From NCBI GenBank assembly GCA_905372155.1, contig CAJPNZ010000126.1:1-7677 (forward strand): DNA of 7,677 nt, written 5' to 3'. Each line of letters opens with the position of its first letter. Positions within the stretch are counted from its first letter, which is position 1. The position numbers and the translations under genes were made by a program. A model generated the notes under the pieces. That model was given only the letters and a program-made list of their open reading frames with translations. It had not been told where the DNA came from and did not search any database. This DNA comes from Propionibacteriaceae bacterium (GTDB lineage Bacteria > Actinomycetota > Actinomycetes > Propionibacteriales > Propionibacteriaceae). Positions 1 to 6,358 of this stretch are shown piece by piece.

Positions 1-55
1 CGGGCGGCCGAAGGTTGGGGCGGGGTCCCGGAGGTTGGGCGAGGTCCCGGGCGGT
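1..55. repeat. 55-bp direct repeat, copy 1 (may extend left of window)
   Basis: Bases 1-55 are identical to 1350-1404; the match stops at base 56 (a versus t). The left limit is unknown because the window begins here. Internally the element is two tandem units of about 19-20 bp, at 13-32 and 33-51, each running GGTTGGG, then CGRGG, then TCCCGG. The copy ends 15 bases before the ATG of the VOC gene, so it may contribute to that gene's promoter or upstream region. Together with copy 2 it brackets the VOC/AraC gene pair. Confidence 0.9.
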
Positions 56-70
56 AAATAGCGTGGTCAC

Positions 71-469
71 ATGGCTCTCACACTTGGTTTCATCGGGATC
101 GTCACCTCCGACATGGCCGCGTCGCTGGCCTTCTACCGCGCTCTGGGCATCACCGTCCCGGCAGGTTCCGACGACGCCCCGCACGTCGAGGCGAAACTCG
201 GCGACGGCACCGTCATCGCATGGGACAGCGTCGATGTCATCCGCGGGTTCGACGCCGGCTACACGGTCCCGACGGGTGGGCATCGCATCGCCCTGGCCTT
301 CGACATGGGCAGCCCGGGGCAGGTGGACCGCGTCTATCGCGACCTCGTGGCGGCCGGGCATCACGGACACGTCGAACCGTGGGACGCGCACTGGGGGCAG
401 CGCTACGCCACGCTTCACGACCCCGACGGCAACTCGATTGACCTCTACGCCTGGCTGCCCGCCACCTGA
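71..469 (+). CDS. VOC family (glyoxalase/bleomycin-resistance fold) protein
   Basis: A 132-residue protein of the vicinal-oxygen-chelate superfamily, the usual length for a single-chain member made of two beta-alpha-beta-beta-beta modules. Module 1 starts with strand LGFIGIVTSDM (5-15) and helix ASLAFYRALGI (17-27). Module 2 covers about residues 71-130 and ends with the family signature HWGQRYATLHDPDGN (107-121) followed by SIDLYAWLP. The first-strand His found in metal-dependent glyoxalase I (the LxHVxL pattern) is absent, and Asp124 stands where Glu is usual, so a metal-dependent glyoxalase activity is doubtful. A binding, resistance or dioxygenase-like role is equally possible and the substrate cannot be read from sequence. 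The ATG at 71 has no clear Shine-Dalgarno; TAAATA at 55-60 is a weak candidate -10. The 3' end overlaps the convergent AraC gene by 25 bp, which suggests that the pair is a functional unit. The fold call is secure; the function is not. Confidence 0.85.
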   Translation: MALTLGFIGIVTSDMAASLAFYRALGITVPAGSDDAPHVEAKLGDGTVIAWDSVDVIRGFDAGYTVPTGGHRIALAFDMGSPGQVDRVYRDLVAAGHHGHVEPWDAHWGQRYATLHDPDGNSIDLYAWLPAT

Positions 470-1185
470 GCCGGGGTCCGGCCCACCAGGAGCCGGAAAT
501 CGCGGGTCATGTGCGCCTGGTCCGCGTATCCAGCGGCGTGCGCCACAGCAGCCAAGGAGGGTTTCGACTCGGGCTGCTCCTTCGTCGCGGCCCGGCTCAA
601 CCAGCGCGTGGCGGCCGGGCCCGCGGGAGATCCGCGTCCCGGCCCCATCAGGGACAGGGCCCGTCGCATCCGCGCGACCCGCACCAGGGCGCCGTAGCCG
701 TACCCGAAGGTCGCGAGCATCCGGCGTCGCAGGTGTCGGGCGGACCAGCCGATCTCCCCGGCCACCTGCGCGGCACCGGCCCCGGCAGCGGCGGCGCGAC
801 GAACCAACCCGACCCAGCCGTCGGCGGGGGAGGTCAGAAGGTCGACCTTGGGAGCGGTTCCGAAGGAGCGGAGCGTGCGCAGGATTCGCGCGACCTCCGC
901 GGCGCGGATCGCCCCGACGACATCCCGCAGCGGGGCGGCTAGGTCGCGAACCTCGGCGGGATTGAACCGCAGCACCCTGGCCGCCAGTCCGGGGTCGAAC
1001 CGGACACCGATGGTCTCGCCGACGTCGGGGCTGGTGGGGATGCACACGGTGGAGGGGCCGGCCAGGTGGACGTCGTCGCCGCGCAGGATGACGTCGATGC
1101 AGCCGTCGGCGGGAACGACCGCGGCCGCCGCGCCCCGCGACCGCCACACCGTGCGCCCGCACCCCAGGGAACCTTCCGTGTACAC
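445..1185 (-). CDS. AraC-family transcriptional regulator carrying a repeat-encoded linker insertion
   Basis: A 246-residue regulator (numbering from the GTG at 1185). The N-terminal sensor region has the ADGCIDVILRGDDVHLAGPS block (26-45) and GVRFDPGLAARVL (60-72), as in AraC proteins with the DUF6597-like N-terminus. The C-terminal DNA-binding domain has two helix-turn-helix motifs: HTH1 around AAQVAGEIGWSARHLRRRM (138-156) and HTH2 SLAAVAHAAGYADQAHMTRDF (210-230), then VGRTPAQV. Normally about ten residues separate the HTH1 unit from HTH2. Here about 25 extra residues (184-209) intervene, and 195-209 are encoded by a REP-like repeat (see 560-603). Start choice: GGGAGG directly abuts the ATG at 1194 but lies 9 nt from the in-frame GTG at 1185, so GTG is preferred; the open frame continues to 1548 without coding character. 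It is convergent with the VOC gene, and its effector is unknown. Confidence 0.85.
   Translation of the reverse strand: MYTEGSLGCGRTVWRSRGAAAAVVPADGCIDVILRGDDVHLAGPSTVCIPTSPDVGETIGVRFDPGLAARVLRFNPAEVRDLAAPLRDVVGAIRAAEVARILRTLRSFGTAPKVDLLTSPADGWVGLVRRAAAAGAGAAQVAGEIGWSARHLRRRMLATFGYGYGALVRVARMRRALSLMGPGRGSPAGPAATRWLSRAATKEQPESKPSLAAVAHAAGYADQAHMTRDFRLLVGRTPAQVAGSQA
560..603 (-). repeat. REP-like dispersed repeat inside the AraC-family gene
   Basis: This 44-bp stretch begins GGTTTCGACTCGGGC and ends GGCCCGGCTCAACCA on the plus strand. It matches the reverse complement of 6359-6398, downstream of argG, at 37 of 40 positions, and it shares both ends with 6440-6486. Read on the minus strand it encodes W195 to P209 of the regulator (WLSRAATKEQPESKP), in frame. 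It looks like an intergenic repeat that has been absorbed into a coding sequence. Confidence 0.85.
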
Positions 1186-1194
1186 GACCCCCAT

Positions 1195-1203
1195 CCTCCC
1201 GCA
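1195..1203 (-). promoter_or_regulatory. Shine-Dalgarno of the AraC-family gene, start-deciding
   Basis: Read on the minus strand this is GCGGGAGG immediately before the ATG at 1194. That spacing of zero is too short for initiation at the ATG. The in-frame GTG at 1185 lies 9 nt downstream of GGAGG, a normal distance, so GTG is the better start. The two options differ by only three residues. Confidence 0.55.
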
Positions 1204-1230
1204 ATCCGGCTCGACGGGCTGTGTGCAGAG

Positions 1231-1290
1231 CGGTTTCGCTGGCCTTGTTGCTGGTTTGCTGGCCTTAACACTGGTTTGCTGGCCTTGTTG
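1231..1290. repeat. 20-bp tandem repeat array, three units
   Basis: Three consecutive 20-bp units (1231-1250, 1251-1270, 1271-1290) share the core GGTTTGCTGGCCTT; the first unit has two small changes in it. A fourth, degenerate unit may follow at 1291-1310. The exact period of two helical turns would put any bound protein on one face of the DNA. The array lies 46-105 bp upstream of the AraC-gene start, so an operator array is possible. The function is inferred; the repetition is directly visible. Confidence 0.8.
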
Positions 1291-1310
1291 ATGTTTGCCT
1301 GCGCTGTGAC

Positions 1311-1350
1311 GCCAGCAAAACCGGATCAGGGCCAGCAAACCGGATCCGAC
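1311..1350. repeat. Inverted continuation of the 20-bp array, two units
   Basis: Two 20-bp units, 1311-1330 and 1331-1350, share GCCAGCAAA(A)CCGGATC. Their core GGCCAGCAAACC (1330-1341) is the exact reverse complement of the core at 1253-1264 and 1273-1284. Unit 1271-1287 pairs with 1327-1343 at 15 of 17 positions, so either strand could fold into a large hairpin with alternative pairings. The array runs directly into copy 2 of the 55-bp repeat. Confidence 0.75.
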
Positions 1351-1404
1351 GGGCGGCCGAAGGTTGGGGCGGGGTCCCGGAGGTTGGGCGAGGTCCCGGG
1401 CGGT
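1350..1404. repeat. 55-bp direct repeat, copy 2
   Basis: This is a perfect copy of bases 1-55 in the same orientation, with the same two internal tandem units (1362-1381 and 1382-1400). It ends 43 bases before the ATG of the quinone oxidoreductase. Recombination between the two copies would delete one copy plus the whole VOC/AraC module, 1349 bp. Confidence 0.95.
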
Positions 1405-1434
1405 TTTCTCACGGCAGGTGTGAGGGTCCGCGCA

Positions 1435-1440
1435 TAGACT
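1435..1440 (+). promoter_or_regulatory. -10 box, probable leaderless promoter of the quinone oxidoreductase
   Basis: TAGACT fits the actinobacterial TANNNT -10 and is followed by 7 nt and then the ATG at 1448. No Shine-Dalgarno is present, so transcription probably starts at or next to the start codon. I see no convincing -35. Confidence 0.6.
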
Positions 1441-1447
1441 TCGTCCC

Positions 1448-2419
1448 ATGCGAGCTGTCATCGTCGAGGAGCCCGGGGACGTCGAGGCCCTGACCATCAA
1501 GGAAACCCCCACCCCCACCCCACAGCCGGGCGAGGTGCTGGTGCGCACCGTCGCCGCGGGCGTGAACCGCGCCGACCTGCTGCAACGCCGCGGCTACTAC
1601 CCGCCCCCGAAGGGCATCACCGACATCATCGGCCTGGAGGCCTCCGGTGTCGTCGAGGCGATCGGCGCCGGTGTGACCCGGTGGAGGATAGGCGACGAGG
1701 TGGTGGTGCTGCTCGCGGGCGGCGGCTACGCGGAGTACTTCGTCGCCCCCGAGGGGCAGCTGGTTCCCCCTCCCCCCGGGGTGGATCTCGTGACCGCCGC
1801 GGGCCTGCTGGAGGTGGCCGCCACCGTCGTCTCGAACATGGACGTCGCAGGTTTGAAGACCGGTGAGACGCTGCTGGTCCACGGCGGAGCCGGTGGGGTC
1901 GGCACCTTCGCCACCCAGTACGCCAAATCCCTCGGCGCGCACGTCGTCGCCACCGCCGGCAGCGAGCCGAAGCTGCTGCACTGCCTGACCCACGGCGCCA
2001 AGGTCGCGCTCGACTACCACGGCGACTGGGTCGACGGGGTGCGCGAGGCCACCGGGGGCCGCGGCGCGGACGTGATCCTGGACATCATGGGCGCCAAATA
2101 CCTGGAGGCGAACGTCAAGGCCCTCGCCAAACGCGGCCGCATGGTGGTGATCGGCCTCCAGGGCGGCACCAAGGGCACCCTCAACCTGGGGCTGCTGCTG
2201 CAGAAGATGGGCACCGTCACGGCAACGTCGCTGCGGTTCCGGCCGGTCGCGGAGAAGGCCGCGATCTGCGCCCGGGTGGTGGAGACGGTGTGGCCGAGGA
2301 TCGGCGACGGCGAGATCCGTCCCGCCCCCGAGACCCGCGTCCCGTTCGACGAGGTGCGCCGGGCGCACCAAATCCTCGAGTCCGGGGACAACGTCGGCAA
2401 ACTGGTGCTGGTGTTCTGA
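1448..2419 (+). CDS. NAD(P)H:quinone oxidoreductase, PIG3/zeta-crystallin type (zinc-free MDR family)
   Basis: A 323-residue medium-chain dehydrogenase/reductase, the normal length for PIG3-type quinone oxidoreductases. These cytoplasmic enzymes reduce quinones with NADPH, protecting against reactive quinones. The GroES-like N-terminal domain contains NRADLLQRRGYYPPP (40-54), the typical quinone-oxidoreductase signature, and GLEASGVVEAIG (62-73). The Rossmann domain has the dinucleotide-binding loop VHGGAGGVGTFATQYAKSLG (144-163). The cysteine and histidine ligands of zinc-dependent alcohol dehydrogenases are absent, as expected. The C-terminus closes with the usual AHQILESGDNVGKLVLVF. The ATG at 1448 follows a -10 box by 7 nt without a Shine-Dalgarno (leaderless). 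The gene appears monocistronic, with a hairpin downstream. The family call is firm; the exact physiological substrate is not known. Confidence 0.93.
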   Translation: MRAVIVEEPGDVEALTIKETPTPTPQPGEVLVRTVAAGVNRADLLQRRGYYPPPKGITDIIGLEASGVVEAIGAGVTRWRIGDEVVVLLAGGGYAEYFVAPEGQLVPPPPGVDLVTAAGLLEVAATVVSNMDVAGLKTGETLLVHGGAGGVGTFATQYAKSLGAHVVATAGSEPKLLHCLTHGAKVALDYHGDWVDGVREATGGRGADVILDIMGAKYLEANVKALAKRGRMVVIGLQGGTKGTLNLGLLLQKMGTVTATSLRFRPVAEKAAICARVVETVWPRIGDGEIRPAPETRVPFDEVRRAHQILESGDNVGKLVLVF

Positions 2420-2444
2420 AGGGCCCGACAGGAGGCTCCAGGGT

Positions 2445-2464
2445 GCGGCCGACGAATCGGCCGC
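2445..2464 (+). terminator. Hairpin after the quinone oxidoreductase gene, possible terminator
   Basis: A perfect 8-bp stem (GCGGCCGA with TCGGCCGC) closes a CGAA loop, 25 nt past the stop codon. No T-tract follows, so it is not a canonical intrinsic terminator. Actinobacteria often terminate at such U-poor hairpins, or it may only protect the 3' end. Confidence 0.45.
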
Positions 2465-2474
2465 GCCACTTCCC

Positions 2475-2485
2475 TACGCTAAGCT
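2475..2485 (+). promoter_or_regulatory. Putative -10 region of the wecB-type gene
   Basis: Two overlapping TANNNT boxes, TACGCT (2475-2480) and TAAGCT (2480-2485), lie 34-45 nt before the GTG at 2520. Transcription would start near 2492, giving a short leader that contains GAGG at 2511-2514. No clear -35 is seen. Confidence 0.4.
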
Positions 2486-2519
2486 GACCGCATCGCACCC
2501 CCGGCAGAATGAGGTTATT

Positions 2520-3590
2520 GTGCGTGTTGTCAGCATAGTTGGCGCCCGCCCGCAGTTCGTGAAACTAGCTCCCATCGCAAAGGCTTTCGAGGCCGAGGGA
2601 ATAGACCACAGGATCATCCACACTGGCCAGCACTACGACGTGAACATGTCGGAGTCGTTCTTCGTGGAGCTGGGGATCCCCGCCCCGGACCTGCACCTGG
2701 GTGTCGGAGGCGGCAGCCACGGCGTGATGACAGGGCGGATGCTGGAGGAACTCGACCCCGCACTTGCAGGCCTTGAGCCTGACTGGGTCCTGGTCTATGG
2801 CGACACCAACTCCACGATCGCCGGAGCCCTGTCTGCCGTCAAGCTGCACCTAAGAGTGGCGCACCTGGAAGCAGGGTTGCGTTCCTTCAATCGGCGCATG
2901 CCGGAAGAACACAACCGCGTCCTGACAGATCACGCCGCCGACCTGTGCCTGGCCCCCACAGCCGACGCGATGACGCACCTGGCCGATGAGGGCTTGGCCG
3001 CCCGATCCATACTCGTGGGTGACGTCATGACTGACGTCTGCCTGCAGGTCCGCGATTCCGTTGTGACCGCCCGGCGCACCGTTCCGGGCATTCCTAGCGG
3101 TCAACGCTACGTCTTGGCGACCATTCACCGCGCGGAAAACACGGATGACCCGCACCGTCTTCACGCAATCCTGACATCGCTGAACTCCTTGGACGTTCCC
3201 GTATATCTTCCCGCCCACCCGAGGCTGAAAGCGCGACTGGAATCCGGCGACCTCGGAATCGCCTTGGAGAACCTGCATCTCATCGAACCCCTCGCCTACC
3301 CCGACATGGTCGCTGCAGTGATACACGCCGCAGGAGTCATCACCGATTCGGGAGGGTTGCAGAAAGAAGCTTTCCTGCTGGGCACGGTATGCACGACAGT
3401 TCGCACCGAGACCGAATGGGTGGAGACCATCCGTAATGGATGGAACGTTCTTGATCCAGACTTGAAGCGACTGGCCGAGACCGCCACCCGAAACAACCCA
3501 CCAAGTGACCCCACCACACCCTATGGTGATGGAACATCCGCGTTCACGGTGGCGCGAACGTTGCTGGACAACACACCCGCAAAGATGTGA
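2520..3590 (+). CDS. wecB: UDP-N-acetylglucosamine 2-epimerase (non-hydrolysing, WecB family)
   Basis: A 356-residue cytoplasmic GT-B-fold enzyme interconverting UDP-GlcNAc and UDP-ManNAc, the entry step to ManNAc or ManNAcA residues in surface polymers. Family motifs occur in order: GARPQFVK (8-15), HTGQHYD (34-40), VYGDTNST (92-99), HLEAGLRS (115-122), MPEEHNR (127-133), TIHRAEN (201-207), PAHPR (231-235), ITDSGGLQKEA (274-284) and RTETEW (295-300). Residues aligning with the catalytic set of the E. coli enzyme (Asp95, Glu117, Glu131, His213) are present here as D95, E117, E129 or E130, and H203, so it should be active. The GTG start is supported by GAGG with a 5-nt spacer. The DNA is less GC-rich than argG or the oxidoreductase and codon choice is looser, which suggests acquisition with the following gene. 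The distant nucleotide-sugar dehydrogenase start at 7623 is a likely pathway partner. Confidence 0.93.
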   Translation: MRVVSIVGARPQFVKLAPIAKAFEAEGIDHRIIHTGQHYDVNMSESFFVELGIPAPDLHLGVGGGSHGVMTGRMLEELDPALAGLEPDWVLVYGDTNSTIAGALSAVKLHLRVAHLEAGLRSFNRRMPEEHNRVLTDHAADLCLAPTADAMTHLADEGLAARSILVGDVMTDVCLQVRDSVVTARRTVPGIPSGQRYVLATIHRAENTDDPHRLHAILTSLNSLDVPVYLPAHPRLKARLESGDLGIALENLHLIEPLAYPDMVAAVIHAAGVITDSGGLQKEAFLLGTVCTTVRTETEWVETIRNGWNVLDPDLKRLAETATRNNPPSDPTTPYGDGTSAFTVARTLLDNTPAKM

Positions 3591-3718
3591 GCCGCAACAT
3601 CTGCTCGACGCCCCGCGCGACGATTCCCCCAAGGTTCAGATCCTTGCCTCAAAGCCCGGGAAACGCACCGCACGAGTTCATGGGTGGAAACCGCCAGATT
3701 CCCGCCACGCCTTGATTT

Positions 3719-3722
3719 GGAG
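3719..3722 (+). promoter_or_regulatory. Shine-Dalgarno deciding the start of the glycosyltransferase at 3732
   Basis: GGAG lies 9 nt before the ATG at 3732. The frame is open back to an ATG at 3684, but the 16 residues that would be added have no glycosyltransferase character, and this site supports the shorter form. Confidence 0.5.
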
Positions 3723-3731
3723 CCAATCACG

Positions 3732-4826
3732 ATGAAGCGAATGATCTACCATCACCCGCTACCGCTCACGGAGGATGCAACATCAGCTTCGGGCATCCGA
3801 CCCGTGCAGATGAAGCGCGCCTTCGAGAAACTGGGCTACGAGGTCTGGGATGTGACGGGGTTCACCAAGGAACGTGCCCGACGCGCCGCCGATGTCCGTC
3901 ATGCCCTGCGGCAGGGAACCCGGTTCGATTTCTGCTACTCGGAATCCTCCACCATGCCCATGTCCATGACGAATCCGAACCACCTCCCAACCCGCCCATT
4001 CCTGGACCCCTTCCTCTTCCGAAATCTGCGACGCAATCACATCCCGGTCGGCCACTTCCTCCGAGATGTCTACTGGCGATTTCCCGAGTACAAAAAATCC
4101 GTGAAATTCCCCAAACGCGAGGCCGCCCTACTCGCCTACGGCTGGGACATTCAGGTGCTGCGACATCAGGTTGATCACGTCTTTCTGCCGAGCATGGAAA
4201 TGGCCGCATATCTCGATTTGGGACGAACCCCGTTCTCGGCGCTACCTCCGGGACACGGATACCCAGCTCCAGTGGACGGCCCGAAAACTGGGATATCAAT
4301 CTTCTACGTGGGCGGCATCGGGACGCATTACCACATGCACCAACTCTTCGCGGGCGTGAAGAAGGCCAGCTCGGAGGGCATCGACGTCCGACTCACCGTG
4401 TGCGTACGGCCTGAAGAATGGGAAACCGCCCAGCACGAATACGCGGAATGGGAATGCCCGGCAATCAAGGTGGTTCACGCCCACGGCTCGGCCCTGCTGG
4501 ATTACTTTCGAGACGCCAACATCGCGTCACTCATGATCGAACCGATGGAATACCGTCAACTCGCGGTTCCCGTCAAGCTGTTCGAGTACATCGGGGCGGG
4601 CAAACCGATCCTCGCGACGAAGGGCACCCTCACAGGCAGAAAGGTCGAGGAGGAATCCCTCGGCTGGGTCATCGACAACACCTCCGACGCCCTGGTAGAG
4701 CTGCTCAGGCGACTCGAACACGACCCCGGGGAGGTGGAGCGGATGAGGCAGACGCTCCTGTCCCGCCGGGAGGGACACTCGTGGGAGAACCGGGCCCGCC
4801 AGGTGGCGGCCACCCTCCAGGGCTGA
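3732..4826 (+). CDS. Glycosyltransferase, GT-B fold (GT4/GT1-like)
   Basis: A 364-residue protein with two Rossmann-like halves joined near FYVGGIG (191-197), where the C-terminal domain of GT-B transferases begins. The best motif is VPVKLFEYIGAGKPILAT (279-296), matching the donor-binding E-x7-E region of GT4-type enzymes. The tail HSWENRARQV (349-358) is also typical of this class. The N-terminal half (acceptor side) has no motif I recognise, so donor and acceptor sugars are unknown. No signal peptide or membrane segment is visible, so the protein probably works at the cytoplasmic face of the membrane. It follows the epimerase by 141 bp in the same direction and shares its lower GC content, so co-transcription and a common surface-glycan pathway are likely. 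The ATG at 3732 is preferred to 3684 because of its Shine-Dalgarno and the usual N-terminal start on a beta strand (RMIYHHPLP). Confidence 0.85.
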   Translation: MKRMIYHHPLPLTEDATSASGIRPVQMKRAFEKLGYEVWDVTGFTKERARRAADVRHALRQGTRFDFCYSESSTMPMSMTNPNHLPTRPFLDPFLFRNLRRNHIPVGHFLRDVYWRFPEYKKSVKFPKREAALLAYGWDIQVLRHQVDHVFLPSMEMAAYLDLGRTPFSALPPGHGYPAPVDGPKTGISIFYVGGIGTHYHMHQLFAGVKKASSEGIDVRLTVCVRPEEWETAQHEYAEWECPAIKVVHAHGSALLDYFRDANIASLMIEPMEYRQLAVPVKLFEYIGAGKPILATKGTLTGRKVEEESLGWVIDNTSDALVELLRRLEHDPGEVERMRQTLLSRREGHSWENRARQVAATLQG

Positions 4827-4913
4827 AACACGGATGAACCTCCGGGGACGGCCGCCGAGCGGATGATCGGCTCACATCGCTGAGCCTCACCGGCGCCACC
4901 GAGCACGTTCGAC

Positions 4914-4919
4914 TAGGCT
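4914..4919 (+). promoter_or_regulatory. -10 box, probable leaderless promoter of argG
   Basis: TAGGCT fits TANNNT and is followed by six bases and then the GTG at 4926. There is no Shine-Dalgarno, so the GTG is likely at or next to the transcription start. No convincing -35 or ARG box was recognised in 4827-4913. Confidence 0.6.
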
Positions 4920-4925
4920 GACGTC

Positions 4926-6350
4926 GTGACCAAGGTTCTCACTTCTCTTCCCGTCGGCGAGCGCGTCGGCATCGCTTTCTCCGGTGGTCTCGACACCTCC
5001 GTCGCCGTCGCCTGGATGCGCGAGTCGGGTGCCGTTCCGTGCACCTACACCGCCGACATCGGCCAGTACGACGAAACCGACATCGCCTCGGTGCCCGGCC
5101 GCGCCGAGGTGTACGGGGCGGAGATCTCCCGGCTCGTGGACTGCAAGGACGCGCTCGTCGCCGAGGGCCTGTCCGCGTTGGCCTGCGGCGCCTTCCACAT
5201 CCGTTCGGGGGGTCGCGCGTACTTCAACACCACCCCCATCGGCCGGGCCGTCACCGGCACCCTGCTGGTGCGGGCCATGGCCGCCGACGACGTGTCGGTG
5301 TGGGGCGACGGCTCCACCTACAAGGGCAACGACATCGAACGCTTCTACCGCTACGGCCTGATGGCGAACCCGGAGCTGCGGATCTACAAGCCGTGGCTCG
5401 ACGAGGCGTTCGTCTCGCTGCTGGGCGGCCGCGCCGAGATGAGCACCTGGCTGGCCGAACGCGGCCTGCCCTACCGCGACTCCAAGGAGAAGGCCTACTC
5501 CACCGACGCCAACATCTGGGGCGCCACCCACGAGGCCAAGACCCTCGAGGACCTCGACGTCTCCCTGGAGACGGTGGAGCCGATCATGGGCGTCAAGTTC
5601 TGGGACCCTGCCGTCGAGATCCCGACGGAGGACGTCTCGATCCGCTTCGAGCAGGGCCAGCCGGTGGCGATCAACGGCCGCCGTTTCGACAGCCCCGTCG
5701 CCCTGGTGCTGGAGGCCAACGCCATCGGCGGCCGCCACGGCCTGGGCATGAGCGACCAGATCGAGAACCGCATCATCGAGGCCAAGTCGCGCGGCATCTA
5801 CGAGGCCCCGGGCATGGCGCTGCTGTGGATCGCCTACGAACGCCTCCTGGCGGCGATCCACAACGAGGACACCCTCGCGAACTACCGCTCCGAGGGGCTG
5901 CGGCTCGGCCGGCTGCTGTACGAGGGCCGCTGGCTGGACCCGCAGTCGCTGATGCTGCGCGAGTCGATCCAGCGCTGGGTGGCCTCCGCCGTCACCGGTG
6001 AGGTGGACCTGAGGCTGCGCCGCGGCGACGACTACACCATCCTCGACACCCGCGGCCCGAACCTGTCCTACCAGCCGGAGAAACTCTCGATGGAGCGCGT
6101 CGAGGACGCGGCCTTCGGACCCACCGACCGCATCGGGCAGCTGACGATGCGCAACCTGGACATCGCGGACTCCCGCGAACGCCTCGAACTGTACGCCTCC
6201 CAGGGCACGCTGCTCGCGGGTCACGTCAACCTCATCGGCACCCTGGAGCAGGGCGGCGCGGCGAAGATCGCCGCCCTCGGGTCGGGCAGGACCACCGAAC
6301 AGGTCGAGGACGCGGCCCTGCGCTCGGCCATGGACTTCGGAACGGACTGA
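4926..6350 (+). CDS. argG: Argininosuccinate synthase (long, E. coli-like type)
   Basis: A 474-residue cytoplasmic enzyme that joins citrulline and aspartate with ATP, giving argininosuccinate, AMP and PPi, the penultimate step of arginine synthesis. The ATP-pyrophosphatase loop SGGLDTS is at 19-25. Conserved blocks follow: YTADIGQYDETDI (41-53), YFNTTPIGRAVTGT (99-112), TYKGNDIERFYRYG (131-144) and YSTDANIWGATHEAKTLE (191-208). It is longer than the roughly 400-residue common actinobacterial form and resembles the E. coli type of about 450 residues. The GTG at 4926 is chosen because the reading frame begins there, six bases after a -10 box (leaderless). No other arginine gene is adjacent: it sits alone between glycosyltransferase genes, unlike the usual argGH arrangement. 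Codon use is strongly GC-ending, as in the oxidoreductase. A 506-codon open frame on the opposite strand is only a shadow of this GC bias. Confidence 0.96.
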   Translation: MTKVLTSLPVGERVGIAFSGGLDTSVAVAWMRESGAVPCTYTADIGQYDETDIASVPGRAEVYGAEISRLVDCKDALVAEGLSALACGAFHIRSGGRAYFNTTPIGRAVTGTLLVRAMAADDVSVWGDGSTYKGNDIERFYRYGLMANPELRIYKPWLDEAFVSLLGGRAEMSTWLAERGLPYRDSKEKAYSTDANIWGATHEAKTLEDLDVSLETVEPIMGVKFWDPAVEIPTEDVSIRFEQGQPVAINGRRFDSPVALVLEANAIGGRHGLGMSDQIENRIIEAKSRGIYEAPGMALLWIAYERLLAAIHNEDTLANYRSEGLRLGRLLYEGRWLDPQSLMLRESIQRWVASAVTGEVDLRLRRGDDYTILDTRGPNLSYQPEKLSMERVEDAAFGPTDRIGQLTMRNLDIADSRERLELYASQGTLLAGHVNLIGTLEQGGAAKIAALGSGRTTEQVEDAALRSAMDFGTD

Positions 6351-6358
6351 GAAACACC

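Noticed and set aside
463..476. 14-bp match CACCTGAGCCGGGG between 463-476 and 6355-6368
   Set aside because: The match does not extend, and both sites overlap a TGA in GC-rich DNA. It is probably chance and not another REP copy.
15..965. 316-codon open frame on the plus strand over the VOC and AraC genes
   Set aside because: Its product is rich in R, S, P, T and A without family motifs, and it overlaps two well-supported genes in other frames.
1186..1548. N-terminal extension of the AraC-family gene back to an ATG at 1548
   Set aside because: The extension runs through the repeat arrays and into the oxidoreductase gene, has no domain character, and a good Shine-Dalgarno sits before the GTG at 1185.
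1409..2371. 320-codon minus-strand open frame opposite the quinone oxidoreductase
   Set aside because: It is a shadow of codon bias, and the plus-strand product has complete family motifs.
3591..3731. Possible small gene or RNA in the 141-bp gap between the epimerase and the glycosyltransferase
   Set aside because: I saw no start with a ribosome-binding site apart from the one at 3732, and no stable hairpin with a T-tract. It looks like a plain spacer.
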